Positions 12,960 to 25,404 are shown, counted from the stretch's first letter. The stretch: 64,000 nucleotides of DNA from Aselliscus stoliczkanus (GCA_033961575.1 CM066732.1:94665187-94729186), one strand, 5' to 3'. A program made the numbers and translations. Notes: a model not told the origin generated them from the sequence alone.

Positions 12960-13489
12960 AAAATGTGTTTCTCTACCTATGTTTATAAGAACAAATCTTT
13001 CAGGTTTGTTTCATTGTTAATGTACAAATCCACTCTCAAAATTTTACAACCAAATATTTTGCATCATTATTGCACACACCTGTCATTACTTATATAAGAA
13101 AAACAAAGGTTGTACACCACTGTGTAAAATTATCAATTTTATGTGTCAATGTTATTTTACCCATCTTCCTAAAAGATGTTACAAAAGAAAAAAAAAAGAT
13201 TAAGTAATTTCTACAGTTCTGAACAATGACACCAAAGAGAGAGTATAACCACTTTTCCAACTTGGGTCTAAGTTAATAAATATACAAATATTAAAGCACA
13301 CTAGTTAGCCTTCCACTTTAACTACAAACATGTCAAGTTTGTTTGGAGCTCTGTTGAATTTGGAAAAGATGTACAAACAGCTGGTAACAGGTTAAAGGTT
13401 TTAGAATAAAGCCCATGTTTATGGGTAGCCTCAGATCTCAGCTGAAAATTAGCTGAGCTATACAGGTATAACTTAAAGAGGTTGGATTT

Positions 13490-13660
13490 AATGAAAAGTT
13501 CACAGAATGAAGTGTCAAAAGAATTGGGGATTGGCCCAATCTATCACTAACTAATTGTCAGTCTTTCAAAAATTATTTAACCATTCAAGACTGGTTTCTA
13601 ATCCATGGAACTGGGCCGCGTGACGTCTAAGATCCATTCGGCTTTCACATTCCATAATTC
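13490..13660 (+). mobile_element. MIR-like fragment
   Basis: 'actaactaattgtcagtctt' followed by 'tctaagatccattcggctttcacattccata' type sequence (13626-13660) matches the MIR order 'tctaaggtcccttccagctc...attctatgattc'. It is strongly diverged. Confidence 0.35.
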
Positions 13661-15309
13661 CGATCCTATGGCATGTCTAATAATTGAAGGTAGCCCCTCT
13701 ATCCATTCACTGTGCAGAAGAAACCCTCCAGTGTTCTGCTTGGGGTCCATGTATTCTCATACCAGGTTAAGTGGCAATAGCATGTCAAAATAAGGATCAG
13801 AACACAAGGCCTTATCATCTTTTGTGAACCACATTCTTATCCACAATGCTCAGCAACAAGGCTTCAAGTGCTAAACATTTTGATGCAATAATAACAATGC
13901 AGTTCACCAAACAAGGTCAAGCTCAGTGGTTTCCTGGAAACCAAAACAGGAAAGAATGCAGAAGGAAATAGTAGAGACTTCAAATGATGCAAAAAAATGA
14001 ATGAAGTTCAAACTGAGAATCAAAAAGAGACACAATAAAAACCTAAAAAGTATAGTCAATGCATTTAGAATGATAGGAACCATGGAAAGCTTTTCCTAAC
14101 AATACTAACAAAACATTTTGAGAATATTTTATCATTAAAGGAGCCAATGAGATGACATGAGATTGATGATTCTTTCTTGGAAAATACAAAAACTAAAATT
14201 GAATTCTTTTGATCGGTGAAAGCTAGAATTATTATTCAACATCATTAGAGGCACTTTACCTAATCCTAGAAGTTAAAGATGTTCTTTATTTAAAAAAAAA
14301 AAAATCCCTTTAGTCTTACTATCACAATGGAACACTCAATACCTCATAAAAATTAGACCAAACATGAATTAGTGTTACTATTTATTTCACTTACTCAAAA
14401 AGTCCATCACCATATTAAAGGATTAAAAGTATATAAATAAAATAATAGAAATTGGAAAATAATAAAGCTAACTTATTAACACATATTCTATTTCCCTTCA
14501 GATTTTTGTCAATATATATATATATATATACACATATACATTACATAGTTATAGTTGATACTTAAAATCTATCCAGAATGTTTTTATATTTTATATCACC
14601 CATTTTCAACTAAAAGTCCTTTATTGACAAATTCATATACTGCTATTTTTATTTCCTACCATAGTATTAAAGGTTAAAATTGTATAAATTGTTTAGGTGT
14701 TCTATTTGAGAGCATTTAAATTGTTTCTTGTTTGGTTTAGTTTGGTTTCCCTTCAGTATTATTTCTTTGGAAATATTCCTAAAAGTGGAATATTATAGGT
14801 CAAAATGTTATAGCAACAGCTATAGCAACAGCTATAACATTATTTATAGTTTTATAACAATTGACCAATTACTTTCCAGGGGGAAAATAACCAATTTAAA
14901 AGTTACTGATGTTTAAATATTGCTGTCTCCACCTCTATACCACCCTCATTAACATATAATTATATCATATTTATCATTATTTTTGCTGGTCTTATAAGAG
15001 TACATAGTGGGTAAAGGTGATTTGAATATGAATTTTAATCACTGGTAAGGAGGAACATTATTCCTTATGATGACTCACTCTGTTTTTCTAAATGCATAAA
15101 GACCACTTATTGAGAGACAATAAGTATTGATCTTTTGTGTGAATCAATGTTTTCCATATTTTTAAACATTAATTCTATTTACAAATGTAACACACGTCTA
15201 TTATGGAAAGTTGGGTTATAGAGATAAATATGAGAAATAATATAACAATCACCCATATTCCCAACACACTTTTCCCTTTAAATAGTGTACATTATAAAAA
15301 CTGAATTTC

Positions 15310-15457
15310 GGGTTGGCTGAGTGGCTCAGTTGGTTAAGAGCTTGCTCAAGAGTGAGAGCTGAGCTCTGAGCAATGGCAGCTCGATGCCAGCCTGAGCTGA
15401 GCTGCCGCTGAGCTGCCAACAGGTGGCAGGATGGCTCAGCTTAAAAAAAAAAAAAAA
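15310..15457 (+). mobile_element. tRNA-derived SINE, B type
   Basis: The copy reads 'gggttggctgagtggctcag', then 'ttggttaagagcttgctcaa' and 'gctgccaacaggtggcagg', ending 'atggctcagctt' plus A-run. A 14-bp duplication, aaaaa(c/g)tgaatttc, flanks it at 15296-15309 and 15453-15466. Confidence 0.85.
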
Positions 15458-15607
15458 GTGAATTTCCCTTTTTCACCTTCCTATCCAGCCTATCCCCACT
15501 AAAAGCAATCACTGTTAGTATTTGGTATATATTGTTCCAGATTTTTAATAAAAATGGAATCATACTGATCATTGTCTTATGCAACAGGCTCTTTTTCCTA
15601 AATACTA

Positions 15608-15688
15608 CTGGGTTGTCGAAAAATTCACGATGCATTTTTGCAGCAAAAAACATAGAAAAAATATGTCACGACTTTTCTGACAACCCAA
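15608..15688 (+). mobile_element. 81-bp mariner-derived MITE
   Basis: The two inverted ends (ctgggttgtcgaaaaa and, at the right, acttttctgacaacccaa) meet almost directly. TA dinucleotides flank it at 15606-15607 and 15689-15690. The right 40 bp match the right end of the full mariner at 8925-10210, including 'aacatagaaaaaatatgtca'. Confidence 0.85.
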
Positions 15689-16399
15689 TATATCTGACAT
15701 CTTTCCAAGATATAATATATAGATAGATCCACCTCATTCTTTTGATAGCAATATGGCATTCTATTACATACATATATATAATATATATATATTATAAAAA
15801 TAAGTTATGAAACCAGGTTGAAGAAAGGCAAAGTGGTCCCAGCTGATATGTGAGCATACACATTACATTTGTTGCTTTCTTATTTTAGTCATGGTCTCCT
15901 AGGTACCACCAATTATCTTGACTCCTTGATTTTTCACTGCAGTCACCCTACCCCAGCTGACGACCCATTTTCTCCATTTTTGGTGGACTGCTGAGGGCTA
16001 TCAGTGAAGACCCCAAGCCTTGCTGACGGGCTCCATCTCATAGTGAGGCTTTCCCACCTCAGCTCTGTTGTCTTTATTGTTCATCATTGTTTTTTTCTCA
16101 TCAATAGACAGGGTCTATTCCAGTCCTTTCCTCCCCTGCCTCAAGGCCCCATTCCTATTCTACCTTCTCATTCTGACCACATGGCTTGATCTCTAATTTA
16201 CAGAGCAAATAGAGAACATTCAGGCATGACCTCTCACCTGCTCTTAATCTCTAAACCTGTCTTTCATCCTGAGTCAGAAAAAGGGCATTTTAATTCTTCT
16301 CCAAAGCTTTTCATCCTCTATACTATTTCCTCCCCTTCCTTATCGTAAAAACAAGCTATGTAAATGCCATATTAATAATGTTAATAACAATAGAAATAC

Positions 16400-16650
16400 G
16401 AACAATAAACATTTACATATAGCACTTAAAATGTGCCAGACCCCATTGAAAGCACTTTACATATGTTAACTAACTAAATCTTCATAACAGCCTATGAGGT
16501 AGGTATTAATTATCACTATCCCCAATCTGCAGGTCAAGGAACAGAAGCACAAAGAGGTCAGGAGACCTGCCCAAGGTCACAAAGCCAGTAAGTACAGAGC
16601 TGAGACTCAAACTCAAGAAGTCTGGCTTCAGTGTCTGGCTCTTAATATAC
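16400..16650 (+). mobile_element. MIR SINE
   Basis: A nearly complete MIR is recognisable: 'atgtgccagaccccattgaa', 'agcactttacatatgttaac', 'cagcctatgaggtaggta', 'gacctgcccaaggtcacaaa' and 'agtctggcttcagtgt', all in consensus order. Confidence 0.78.
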
Positions 16651-17302
16651 GTAAGTTTACATAACAGGACTATACCCCAGGGAGATAATGCAAAGCAGAG
16701 TGGGGTTAGAAGGCTGATGAGCAGAGAGGCTCATAAAGCACCCACAACAACAGAGGGGAAAATCAGGGGTCAGAGGGACCAGACCCCGCTGGAAGGCAAA
16801 TGATGGAGAGGGTGTCTGCGGCATTTGTCTTGTGTTGCCTATTCTAGGAGCATGACTATTTCCATTTTCTCTTGATTTCACCACAGCAAATTCTCACCAC
16901 ACAAGTAGGTAGCCTGACAGAGGAACTCTTATCCATGGTCTAAGCCAATACTGCTGCTGATCCATGGGAACCAACGAGGCAAGAGGTGAGTGGCTCAGCA
17001 CAAATCCTCCCTCCCCACATGAAAGAGCTCAAAGCACAACACCTCCACATACTCACCATTCACAAACTATCTACTTTGCGCTGAGAAACTGACCCAGGCC
17101 ATCCAGCCACCCTTTTGATGTTAAACCCTCTCTACAGTTACCCAGCAAGTGTCACTCCAGCCTAATTTGAAAACCTTGCCCCAGGCAGAGCATTTCCACT
17201 GAGATAATTCTAACTTTCTTTCTTGCTATTTGTCAGAAATCTGTCTCTTTATTGCTTTCTAATCACCACGCTTTTTTTTCTACACTATAAAGAATAACGT
17301 TA

Positions 17303-17413
17303 GGGCCAGCCGAGTGGCGCGGTGGTTAAGCACTGGCTTGGGATGCCAGCAGCCCTGGTTCGGATCCCACATATGAGGGCCAGTGACATTGCCCTCTAAA
17401 AAAAAAAAAAAAA
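17303..17413 (+). mobile_element. tRNA-derived SINE, A-short
   Basis: This is a complete short A copy (gggccagccgagtggcgcgg ... 'ggttcggatcccacatatga' ... 'cattgccctct') with an A-tail. It is flanked by aaagaataacgtta and aaagaataaagtta, the same target that also received the next SINE. Confidence 0.87.
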
Positions 17414-17424
17414 GAATAAAGTTA

Positions 17425-18003
17425 GGGCCGGCGGAGTAGCTCAGTTGGTTAAGAGCTCAAACTGGGAGCAACAGGGTCTCCGGTTCAATTCCCACATGGG
17501 CCAGTGAGCTGCGCCTGAACTGAGCTGGTGAGAGCGCATGCTCTCAGCAACAAGGTTGCTGGTTCGACACCCGTATGAGATGGCAGGCTGCACCCCGTGA
17601 CTAAGACTGAACAGGGCACCTTGAGCTGAGCAACCCACAAGCTGCCAACGGGCAGCCGGATGACTCAGTGTGCAACAAGGTAGCAGGTTTGACTCCCACA
17701 TGAGATGGTGAGCTGCACCACCCCACACACTCCCCCACAACTATTGGGTTGTCAGGAAAGTCATGACGCATTTTTGCATTGAAAAACACAGAAAAATGCG
17801 TCATGACTTTCCCGACGACCCAATAGATTGAAAGAGGCAACCTAGCTAAGCCTGCGCCCTGCGCCCTCCACAACTAAGATTGAAGGACAACAACTTGACT
17901 TGGAGCTGATGGATTCTGGAAAAACACAATGTCCCCCTTCCCCAATTCCCCAACACTGTTCCCTTCCCCAATTCACTAACAAAAATCTTTAAAAAAAAAA
18001 AAA
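17425..18003 (+). mobile_element. Multi-module Rhin-1-like SINE (C type)
   Basis: Three tRNA-like modules follow each other, each with a B-box-like motif: 'ccggttcaattcccacatgg' (about 17481), 'gctggttcgacacccgtatg' (about 17561) and 'gcaggtttgactcccacatg' (about 17685). Then come the Rhin-1-type tail ('ggacaacaacttgacttgga', doubled 'ccttccccaattc') and an A-run. Flanking duplication is aaagaataaag on both sides. An 80-bp mariner MITE is inserted at 17744-17823. Confidence 0.75.
17744..17823 (+). mobile_element. 80-bp mariner-derived MITE nested in a SINE
   Basis: An almost perfect palindrome: ttgggttgtcaggaaagtca on the left, and tcatgactttcccgacgacc then caa on the right. TA flanks it at 17742-17743 and 17824-17825. 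It has the ends of the mariner at 8925-10210 and interrupts the C-type SINE, so it is younger than that copy. Confidence 0.9.
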
Positions 18004-18543
18004 AGAATAAAGCAAATATTCCAAATGATAGTCCTTTAAATGTCTTTGGGAAGTTATCATGTGTGATCTTTCTACCAAATCAGCCCACCCCTTCTTCCCC
18101 ACAACACGCACATGCACACGCACACACACATTTTCTTTGCCAGGCTAAATAAACACACTCAGTCCCATCAACAGCCCTTCATATGATGTGGTTTTACATT
18201 TCATCCTCATCCTTGTCATTCTACTATCCAAATGTGATCCCTTGTGCTTACCTCTCCCCTAATGTGCACCATAACAGGTATGTTACATTGCTGACTCACA
18301 CTGAGCGAATCCTAGAGATGTTTCAAGATACTACTTCTAGCAGCCATAGCTAACCTTTCTTCTGCTTATGAAGCCGGTGATCAGGGCCCCTGCATGCCCA
18401 CTGAATTTCCTATTACATTTGTGAACCTCAGACTTGTTTCACTGTGCCTACTTCCCCTAGCTCCTACTAGTTAGATCCATTGATGCCAACAATACCACCA
18501 CTGCCTTCAGACTAAATCAAATCCCACTTCCCCAACCAATCTT

Positions 18544-18687
18544 TTTTTTTTTTTAAGCTGAGCCATCCTGCCACCTGTTGGCAGCTCAACGGCAATTCAG
18601 CTCAGGCTGGCATCGAACCGCTGTTGCTCAGAGCTCAGCTTGCACTCTTGAGCGAGCTCTTAACCAACGAGCCATTCGGCCGGCCCA
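18544..18687 (-). mobile_element. tRNA-derived SINE, B type
   Basis: A reverse-oriented B copy: poly(T), 'aagctgagccatcctgccac', ending 'gccattcggccggcc'. A perfect 14-bp duplication, ccccaaccaatctt, lies at 18530-18543 and 18688-18701. Confidence 0.9.
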
Positions 18688-19035
18688 CCCCAACCAATCT
18701 TGACAAATGTGCATCTGCAGCCTCAGCAACCACTTTTCCAGCCTTCATTGACAAATCAATCAATCCTGGGATCCAGGTGGCCCCAGGAATACCTCCCAGG
18801 ACTCTTACATTGTCCATCAGTTCACTCTTTCATCACTAAGACTGAATATTGATTTGATCCTTAAGTGACTAATTCAATGGCCACAGATTACTGCTATTAC
18901 CCAAATCAGTGCTCTTAAAGCAATGTTCCATTGTGAGAGGAACAATAAGACAAAATGCAAAATTAGCCATTCCCAGAAGCTTTCATTCAGAAATCATATT
19001 CTCTGGTCTGTAGGTGGTAGGCTAACTTATATATA

Positions 19036-19274
19036 CCAGGGGTGTCAAAAAAATGATACAAATGGATACTTTGGTGAACGTTGCTCAAGCAGTAGTTTGC
19101 TGTAATCAGAAGTGTCTGGACGCTGATGGTAACCACTTTGAGCACCTCTTGTAATTGCAAAAGTCAAATGTAACTTGTATTCATCTATTGTTAATGGTAT
19201 ATATTGAGTATTACAATTTTAATAGTTTTTTTTTCCTTTCTTAAAATGAGTATACATTTTTTTGGCACCCTCTG
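19036..19274 (+). mobile_element. Short Tc1/mariner-type element with transposase 3' end
   Basis: The ends 'ccaggggtgtcaaaaaaatg' and, read inward from the right, 'cagagggtgccaaaaaaatg' form inverted repeats flanked by TA (19034-19035 and 19275-19276). Inside, a frame reading KCLDADGNHFEHLL then stop looks like the last residues of a transposase of this superfamily. The element is an internal-deletion derivative of 239 bp, unrelated in its ends to the mariner at 8925. Confidence 0.78.
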
Positions 19275-19344
19275 TATATGACGATCTCACAGTCTCCTAA
19301 AAAAGTCTTATTTCCAAAAGTAACTTTCAACAGATTTTTAAAAA

Positions 19345-19900
19345 TTATTTATCTATATTTTAAAAGTTACAATTGACTTTCAATATTATTTTATTTTAGT
19401 TTCAGATGTACAGCATAGTGGTTAGACATTCATATAATTTAGGCAGTGATTTCTCCTCAATTAGTCTAGTACCCACCTGGCACTATACATAGTTGGTGCA
19501 ACATTGAGTATATTCTCTATGCTGCACTTTACATCCCTGTGGCTACTCTGTAACTACCATTTTGTATTTTTTTTTATAATATTTATTCCCAGAGAATGTC
19601 CAGATATTATTTGGCCCCACCAAATCACATCCTTCTCCATTCCCAATATACAGAGGAACTTTATTTATTTATTTATTTATTTTTGAGGGCATTGTTACTG
19701 GCCCTCATATGTGGGACCCGAACCAGGGCTGTTGGCTTCCCAACCCAGCGCTTAACCACTGCGCCACTCAGCCGGCCCCATTTTGTATTTCTTAATCTCT
19801 TCACCTTTTTCACCCAGTTTAACCCCCCTCCTTTTGGCAACCATCAGTTTGTTCTCTGTATCTATGAGGCCGTGCCTATTTTCTTTGTTCGTTTATTTTG
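19345..19900 (-). mobile_element. L1 3'UTR, reverse orientation
   Basis: 'gtttcagatgtacagcatagtgg' near the left is the reverse complement of an L1 3' end, and 'ggcaaccatcagtttgttctc' with 'tctgtatctatgaggcc' farther right is the reverse of a typical L1 3'UTR. It is interrupted by the SINE insertion at 19570-19777. Confidence 0.6.
19570..19777 (-). mobile_element. SINE A-short with apparent 3' transduced segment
   Basis: On the minus strand: a complete A-short head (19682-19777), an (AAAT)n tail, then ~100 bp that is not SINE, ending 'gggaataaatattataaaaa', and then the target duplication. The duplication ccattttgtattt is perfect at 19557-19569 and 19778-19790 and encloses both the SINE and the extra segment. 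The simplest reading is a SINE transcript that ran past its own tail and was polyadenylated at the AATAAA in flanking DNA. Confidence 0.7.
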
Positions 19901-20489
19901 TTCTTTAGAAGATTTAAACCAATTAATGCTAAATATTTAGATAGCACATAAACTGAGTTTTGGATACTGTAAATATCATCATTTCTCACCAAAAATAAGT
20001 ATGCCAAGAATCACACACAAAAGGGCAAAGTCATCTAGCCCTACTCCCTTGATTTTAAAGTAACAAAACCAAGTTTCTAAGTAACTAAGTGACATATTCA
20101 AGATACCCGAGCTACTGACCACACTGAAAAAAAGGACGCAGGTCTCCAGATTCGCAACCCACATAGTACCTAGAGGTTTGTGAGGCACGATGGGTTTTAC
20201 AGAGTTTGAAACAGACACAATATCTTCCCTCAAAAGCACACACAGCACAAATATGATTAATAGGATATTATGAAATACTAAGCAATTGAAACATAAAAAC
20301 AGTACAGATCAATGCCTTTATTGACCAGGTGCCAGTTTCTGAAAGAACTGACTATAAAACACAAAACTGTCAAATTATTATTTATATGAGGGATTCCAAC
20401 CATTTTGCCCATAAATATTATAACAAACTTATCATGCTTTAATTATCAAAAAGCAATATTAATCATGAGAAGTGAAGTAGATAGGCACG

Positions 20490-20720
20490 AGAAAGGCAGT
20501 ATAGCAAAGTTGTTAAAAGCTAACTGTTTGAATCCTACCTCTTCCACTTGCTAGCTATATAACCTTGAGGAAGTTACTCAGCCTCTCCGTGCCTCCATTT
20601 CCTCATCTATATAATGATGATGGTAGTGTTTACCTCTTAGAGTGGTTATAAAGATGAGTTAATAAATTGTAAAGTACTTGGAACAGTGTCTGGCACATAG
20701 TGGGTACACAATAATTGCTC
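20490..20720 (+). mobile_element. MIR SINE
   Basis: 'cttgctagctatataacctt', 'agttactcagcctctccgtg', 'tttcctcatctatataatga' and 'gtgtctggcacatagtgg' follow the MIR consensus in order. Confidence 0.75.
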
Positions 20721-21284
20721 TCCTCGACTTATATATTATTCTTTTCCACTTAGATACCAACCAACTCTTGATATTTATTATATCTCTTTAAGTCTAGCCA
20801 ATTTTCATATAACACTGGAATAAAACCTAAGGCTACTTAATTTTTGAGTCAAAAATTAAATAATGAAAGAGACATGGTAGAAAAGAACAGATATATGTCC
20901 AAGGCATAGGATAATAATTAGAAATCAGGAAAACTGAATTATGGAGAATGAAGCTTTGCCTGACTTGGATTGGCAGATGTGGGGTGAAAAGTGCCAACAG
21001 TTTTCAAAACCAGTCATACCATAAACATTTTATTTTCCACATCAAGTTTGAAATGCCCCATCACCACCACCGTAACTGTTGACCAAAAGTCCCTTTACAC
21101 TTCCTAACCATTCCTACTTCTTCCCCATTCAATAGACTCAAGAAGAAAAAAAGACCCCTCAAAAAATAAAAACAGAGGTCTCCCTGAATACAATTCCCAT
21201 GAAAAGTAAGTAAAAATGAATTATAAAGAAAAGCACAATCACAATGCATTTATTCCTTTTATTTCCATTGCCTGACTCTCATTA

Positions 21285-21521
<237 letters not shown>

Positions 21522-21867
21522 CTAAAATAACAACAAAAACAAAAAAAATGCATGCACTGGCTGAAAATATACCGTCACACACCCCTCTAAAGGAATTGAA
21601 TCTTCCTATTTGGGAAGGGAACTCCCTTCCTATTTGGGAAGGGAAAGGTCCAATTGTACATAAAACAAGTAGGGAAATAAGCTCAGTTACATAGAAAGCA
21701 GGAAGTTAGAGTGAAACCAACAGTGGCCGGGGCTCTAGTCCCTGTTCTGTACTTTTCCGCTTAGAATCTTGGACAAATCACAATTGCTCTGGACTTCAAG
21801 TTCATCATATACAAACAATGAAAATAAAAACCCTTCCGATCCATGTTATGAGAGAAACCTCTGTAAT

Positions 21868-22060
21868 AGTGAAAAGAGAACTGGTCTTGGCAGAACCAAG
21901 AGTTTTGAAACCTGGCTCTCCCTGCTTCCTAAGATGGCCTTAGGGAAATCAGTTAACTTCTCTGAGCTTCAGTTTCATCATCTGCAAAATGATAATGATG
22001 ATGATGATAACAATATCTAGCCAAAAGTCATCATATTAGGTAGTAAGCATGCAACAATCT
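21868..22060 (+). mobile_element. MIR SINE
   Basis: 'ccttagggaaatcagttaac', 'ttctctgagcttcagtttca' and 'tcatctgcaaaatgataatg' are the MIR core and 3' half. A (GAT)n stretch lies within it at about 21989-22008. Confidence 0.65.
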
Positions 22061-22779
22061 TAGTGCCTAGCAAATGTGAGCTGAATATGTCCTTTGAAAA
22101 GAATAAGCATTATACAATGAAAGTATTTTATTATTATCAGCCAAATTTGAATCCACAGAACCATATTCTCCCAAAGTTAATATTATTTCTAGGTAATGTA
22201 AATGGGTATTTCTTGACAGTAAGTCAGTCTTATAGCTATAACTAAACTTTCCATATTTTCCCCCACAGATCTCCTACTCTGTGTTGCTATGTAGTGACTG
22301 GCTTAGATGATATTTTTGAAGTTGTTCAAGGCTGAATCCTTCCACATTCTCATTCCTTATACACATTTGGTCATCAAGAATAGTCACCATTTACTTTCTA
22401 ATACCTCTTCAATCATGGCCCTTCTCTCTCTCTCACTGCCTCATCCTCACTCACTTGAACAAGTAGTCTTCAAACCCCAGTGTGCTGCATGCTTACCTAC
22501 AGAGTCTGGGAAAATACCGAAAGGGCCAGCCTCCACCCAAGATTCTGATTCAATAGGTAAGGACTGAGGACTGACAACCTGAAGTACAGCTACTTAAGAA
22601 CATATTTGTGCTGGGCTCAAAATATTCCCTGACCCAGGAAGGGTAGCTATTCTCTCCAGGATTCCATGTGTTCCCTTATTGTACTTACCACACTGTCACT
22701 GCCCAGACAGGGACCATGACTGATCCAACTCTGTATTCCAACACAAACTCTAATCCTGAAACTATATTAGCACTCATAT

Positions 22780-23020
22780 CTGATGAAGCCCTGCTTCCTG
22801 GTTCCTAGATGGCCTTCTTCTTGCTGTGTCCTCACACAACAGAAGGGAGAAGCGAGTTCTGTGGGTCTTTTTTATAAGGACATTAATCCCATTTATGAGG
22901 GCCCCACCCTCATGACCTAATCACCTCCCAAAGGCCAGCCTCCAAATACCATCACATTATTGGGGATTAGATTTCAACATATGAATTTTGGGAGAACACA
23001 AACATTCAGTCTATAGCACA
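22780..23020 (+). mobile_element. Ancient mammalian interspersed repeat, class uncertain
   Basis: 'ccaccctcatgacctaatca', 'cctcccaaaggccagcctcc' and 'tttcaacatatgaattttgg' form a block found dispersed in placental genomes. I recognise the phrases but cannot assign the family by eye; a MaLR-type LTR remnant is one possibility. Confidence 0.5.
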
Positions 23021-23051
23021 TAGTGATCTGAAAAACTTCCAAATTAGATTT

Positions 23052-23194
23052 TTTTTTTTTTTGAGCTGAGCCATCCTGCCACCTGTTGGCAGCTTATCGG
23101 CAGCTCAGCTCAGGCTGGGCATCGAACTGCCATTGCTCAGAGCTCAGCTCGCACTCTTGAGAGAGCTCTTAACCAACTGAGCCACCGGCCAGCC
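23052..23194 (-). mobile_element. tRNA-derived SINE, B type
   Basis: Reverse B copy: poly(T), 'gagctgagccatcctgccac', ending 'gagccaccggccagcc'. A short duplication, tagattt, lies at 23045-23051 and 23195-23201. Confidence 0.85.
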
Positions 23195-23229
23195 CTAGAT
23201 TTCATTTTTAAACAAAAATCATTTGTTAA

Positions 23230-24025
23230 AAAGGACATCATTTTAATAATCTACAACTACAATTTTTTTTAATCTTTGGGTAGGCAAAGAAAAGACACAG
23301 AAAGAAAAAACTTTGTAAATCTGACTTCATCAGTATTTTTAAATTTTGCTTACCCAAAGCCACCATTAATAGACAAGCCACAGACTGAGAGAAAAATATC
23401 ATAATGCATAAGTCTGACAAAAGACTTGAATCCAGAATTTTTAAAGAATTAACACAATTTAATAATAATAATCAAAAAACAACCAAATTCTAAAACGACT
23501 TGAACAGATGCTTCATAAAAGAAGACATCTGAATGACAAATAAGCACATAAAAAAGTCCTCTACCTCATTAAGTCATCAGGGAAATGCAAATTAAAATCA
23601 TGGTAAGATATCACTACACAGCCACTAGAATGGCGCAGATGAAAAAGTTTGCTGGGGCTGGCCAAGTGGTGCGGTGGTTAAGCGCTGGCTTGGGAAGCCA
23701 GTAGCCCCAGTTCGGGTCCCACATATGAGGGCCAGTGACACTGCCCTCAAAAAAAAAAAAAAAAAAAAAAGTTTGCTAACACCAAATTTTGGAAAGGTGT
23801 GGAATAAGTGAAACTCTTACGTTGTTGGGAAGTATATAATAGTGCAACCACTCTAGAAAACTGGGAGTTTCTTAAAAAGTTAAACACAGTCTATCCTATG
23901 ACACAGCAATTCCACTCCTGTGAATCTTTCCAAGAGAAATGAAAATGTCTGACTCAAAGTTTGTACATGAATATTCATAGCAGCTTTATTCATATAGCCA
24001 AATGTTCATCAACATGAGATTGATA
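23230..24025 (+). mobile_element. Ancient L1M ORF2 C-terminal fragment
   Basis: 'gggaaatgcaaattaaaatc', 'gatatcactacacagccact', 'acacagcaattccactcctg' and 'attcatagcagctttattca' appear in ORF2 order, with many stops. It hosts the SINE at 23654-23765. Confidence 0.7.
23654..23765 (+). mobile_element. tRNA-derived SINE, A-short
   Basis: Complete A-short copy with A-tail. The perfect duplication aaaaagtttgct lies at 23642-23653 and 23766-23777, within the L1M fragment. Confidence 0.92.
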
Positions 24026-25354
24026 AACAGGTGAGCACCGGATATAAACTGGCACAATCAGACTCTGTTTGACCTTTGTCTTGCATTTAGGTTTAGTCAG
24101 TGGGGGGTTGAGGAGTATTAAGAGACTGGAAGGCAGGAGGAGAGAGAGTTTCGGGTATTTTCTCCTTCCCCTACCTGCTTTGGCATTGTGGCTTTGGCAG
24201 TGATATATCCCTGAGGTGCCCATCAGAAAGGTTTTCTTAGATTGACTCTTTTGCTGCCATGTTCAGATATGTTTTCCTGTGGCTTGCACTATCAACAACA
24301 AAGATGTTTCGTATGCCATATATGTGCAACATTTTGTAATAACTTTATGTCATCAATGCCCTAGATTCTAATTTATCTAGACTTAGATCTAATTGATGCC
24401 ATTTATATGTTTTGAGTATTTTTTGCGAAAATTCAATATAATGGTAAATTTATTACCATATAACAAAGGTTTAAAATAAAAATAATGTCATTTATGTACA
24501 AAGCAGCTCAAAATGTTATTAAATGCATAAAATAGTCAAAATATCAACTTTGTGCATGTGTGTGGATATTTGACACATTTTGGAAACAAAAAAAAAAACA
24601 CGAAATCAATTAACCTAGTGAAAGAGTTGAACTGCATATTCACTCTCAAAGACAAACAGAGGCCACACTTGGAGTCAGTCTACTCAGAAGGATTTGGGAC
24701 AGGAAACACAGCAAAGCAGTGTCAGGTATCTCTCCTCAGTGGGAGTTTTTGCTGCAATCCGGGTCATCACAGTACAGGTACAAGGAGCAAGGAAATTACC
24801 CTGGCTTGAAAGCTTCATATCCCATAGGAGCATCATCTTTTGAAATGACACCAATAGGCACAGCATCCAAAGTCCCAGCAAGGGCCATGCCCAGCCACAA
24901 GAATCACTGCACATAGGGGAGCCCAGAGTATAGTTTCCCCATCCAGTCTTTATAATTCTCCCAATCCAGGGGTCATTTTTAGCATATGTGTGGTGGCCTC
25001 CTAACATTGTTGACCTTCTAACATTCATCAGATTGCCAGGGAAACAGTTAGGAACTTAAGTATAGCTCCAATTCTCATGCTGAAGGGGGATGGGTTTGTG
25101 CATCCTTTGCCCAGGCCCTCTATGATTACTACTTTGGATGGCCGATTCTTCGACCATGGCTCTAGATCTCCCTAAACTCCAATACCCTTTTTCTTCCCCC
25201 TACCCTCTGTTGCTAGTCCCTGGGTGTCCCAACACTTTTTACTGGATCCCTTAAATCTAAAAGTAGTTCCTTCATTTAATTATCTTCAAAATCCAAGCTG
25301 GGTGTTTTTTCTGTTTCTTGCCCAGAACGCTAACTGGTATACTATGTATGAATA

Positions 25355-25370
25355 TGTGTGTGTGTGTATG

Positions 25371-25404
<34 letters not shown>

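Noticed and set aside
17303..18003. Functional tRNA genes
   Set aside because: The tRNA-like A and B boxes belong to SINE heads followed by SINE bodies, A-tails and target duplications.
24684..25028. Minus-strand frame of 114 codons (NDPWIGRIIKTGWGNYTLG)
   Set aside because: It looks superficially protein-like but I could not tie it to any family. No splice sites fit FSIP1 phase and no processed-pseudogene tail is visible.
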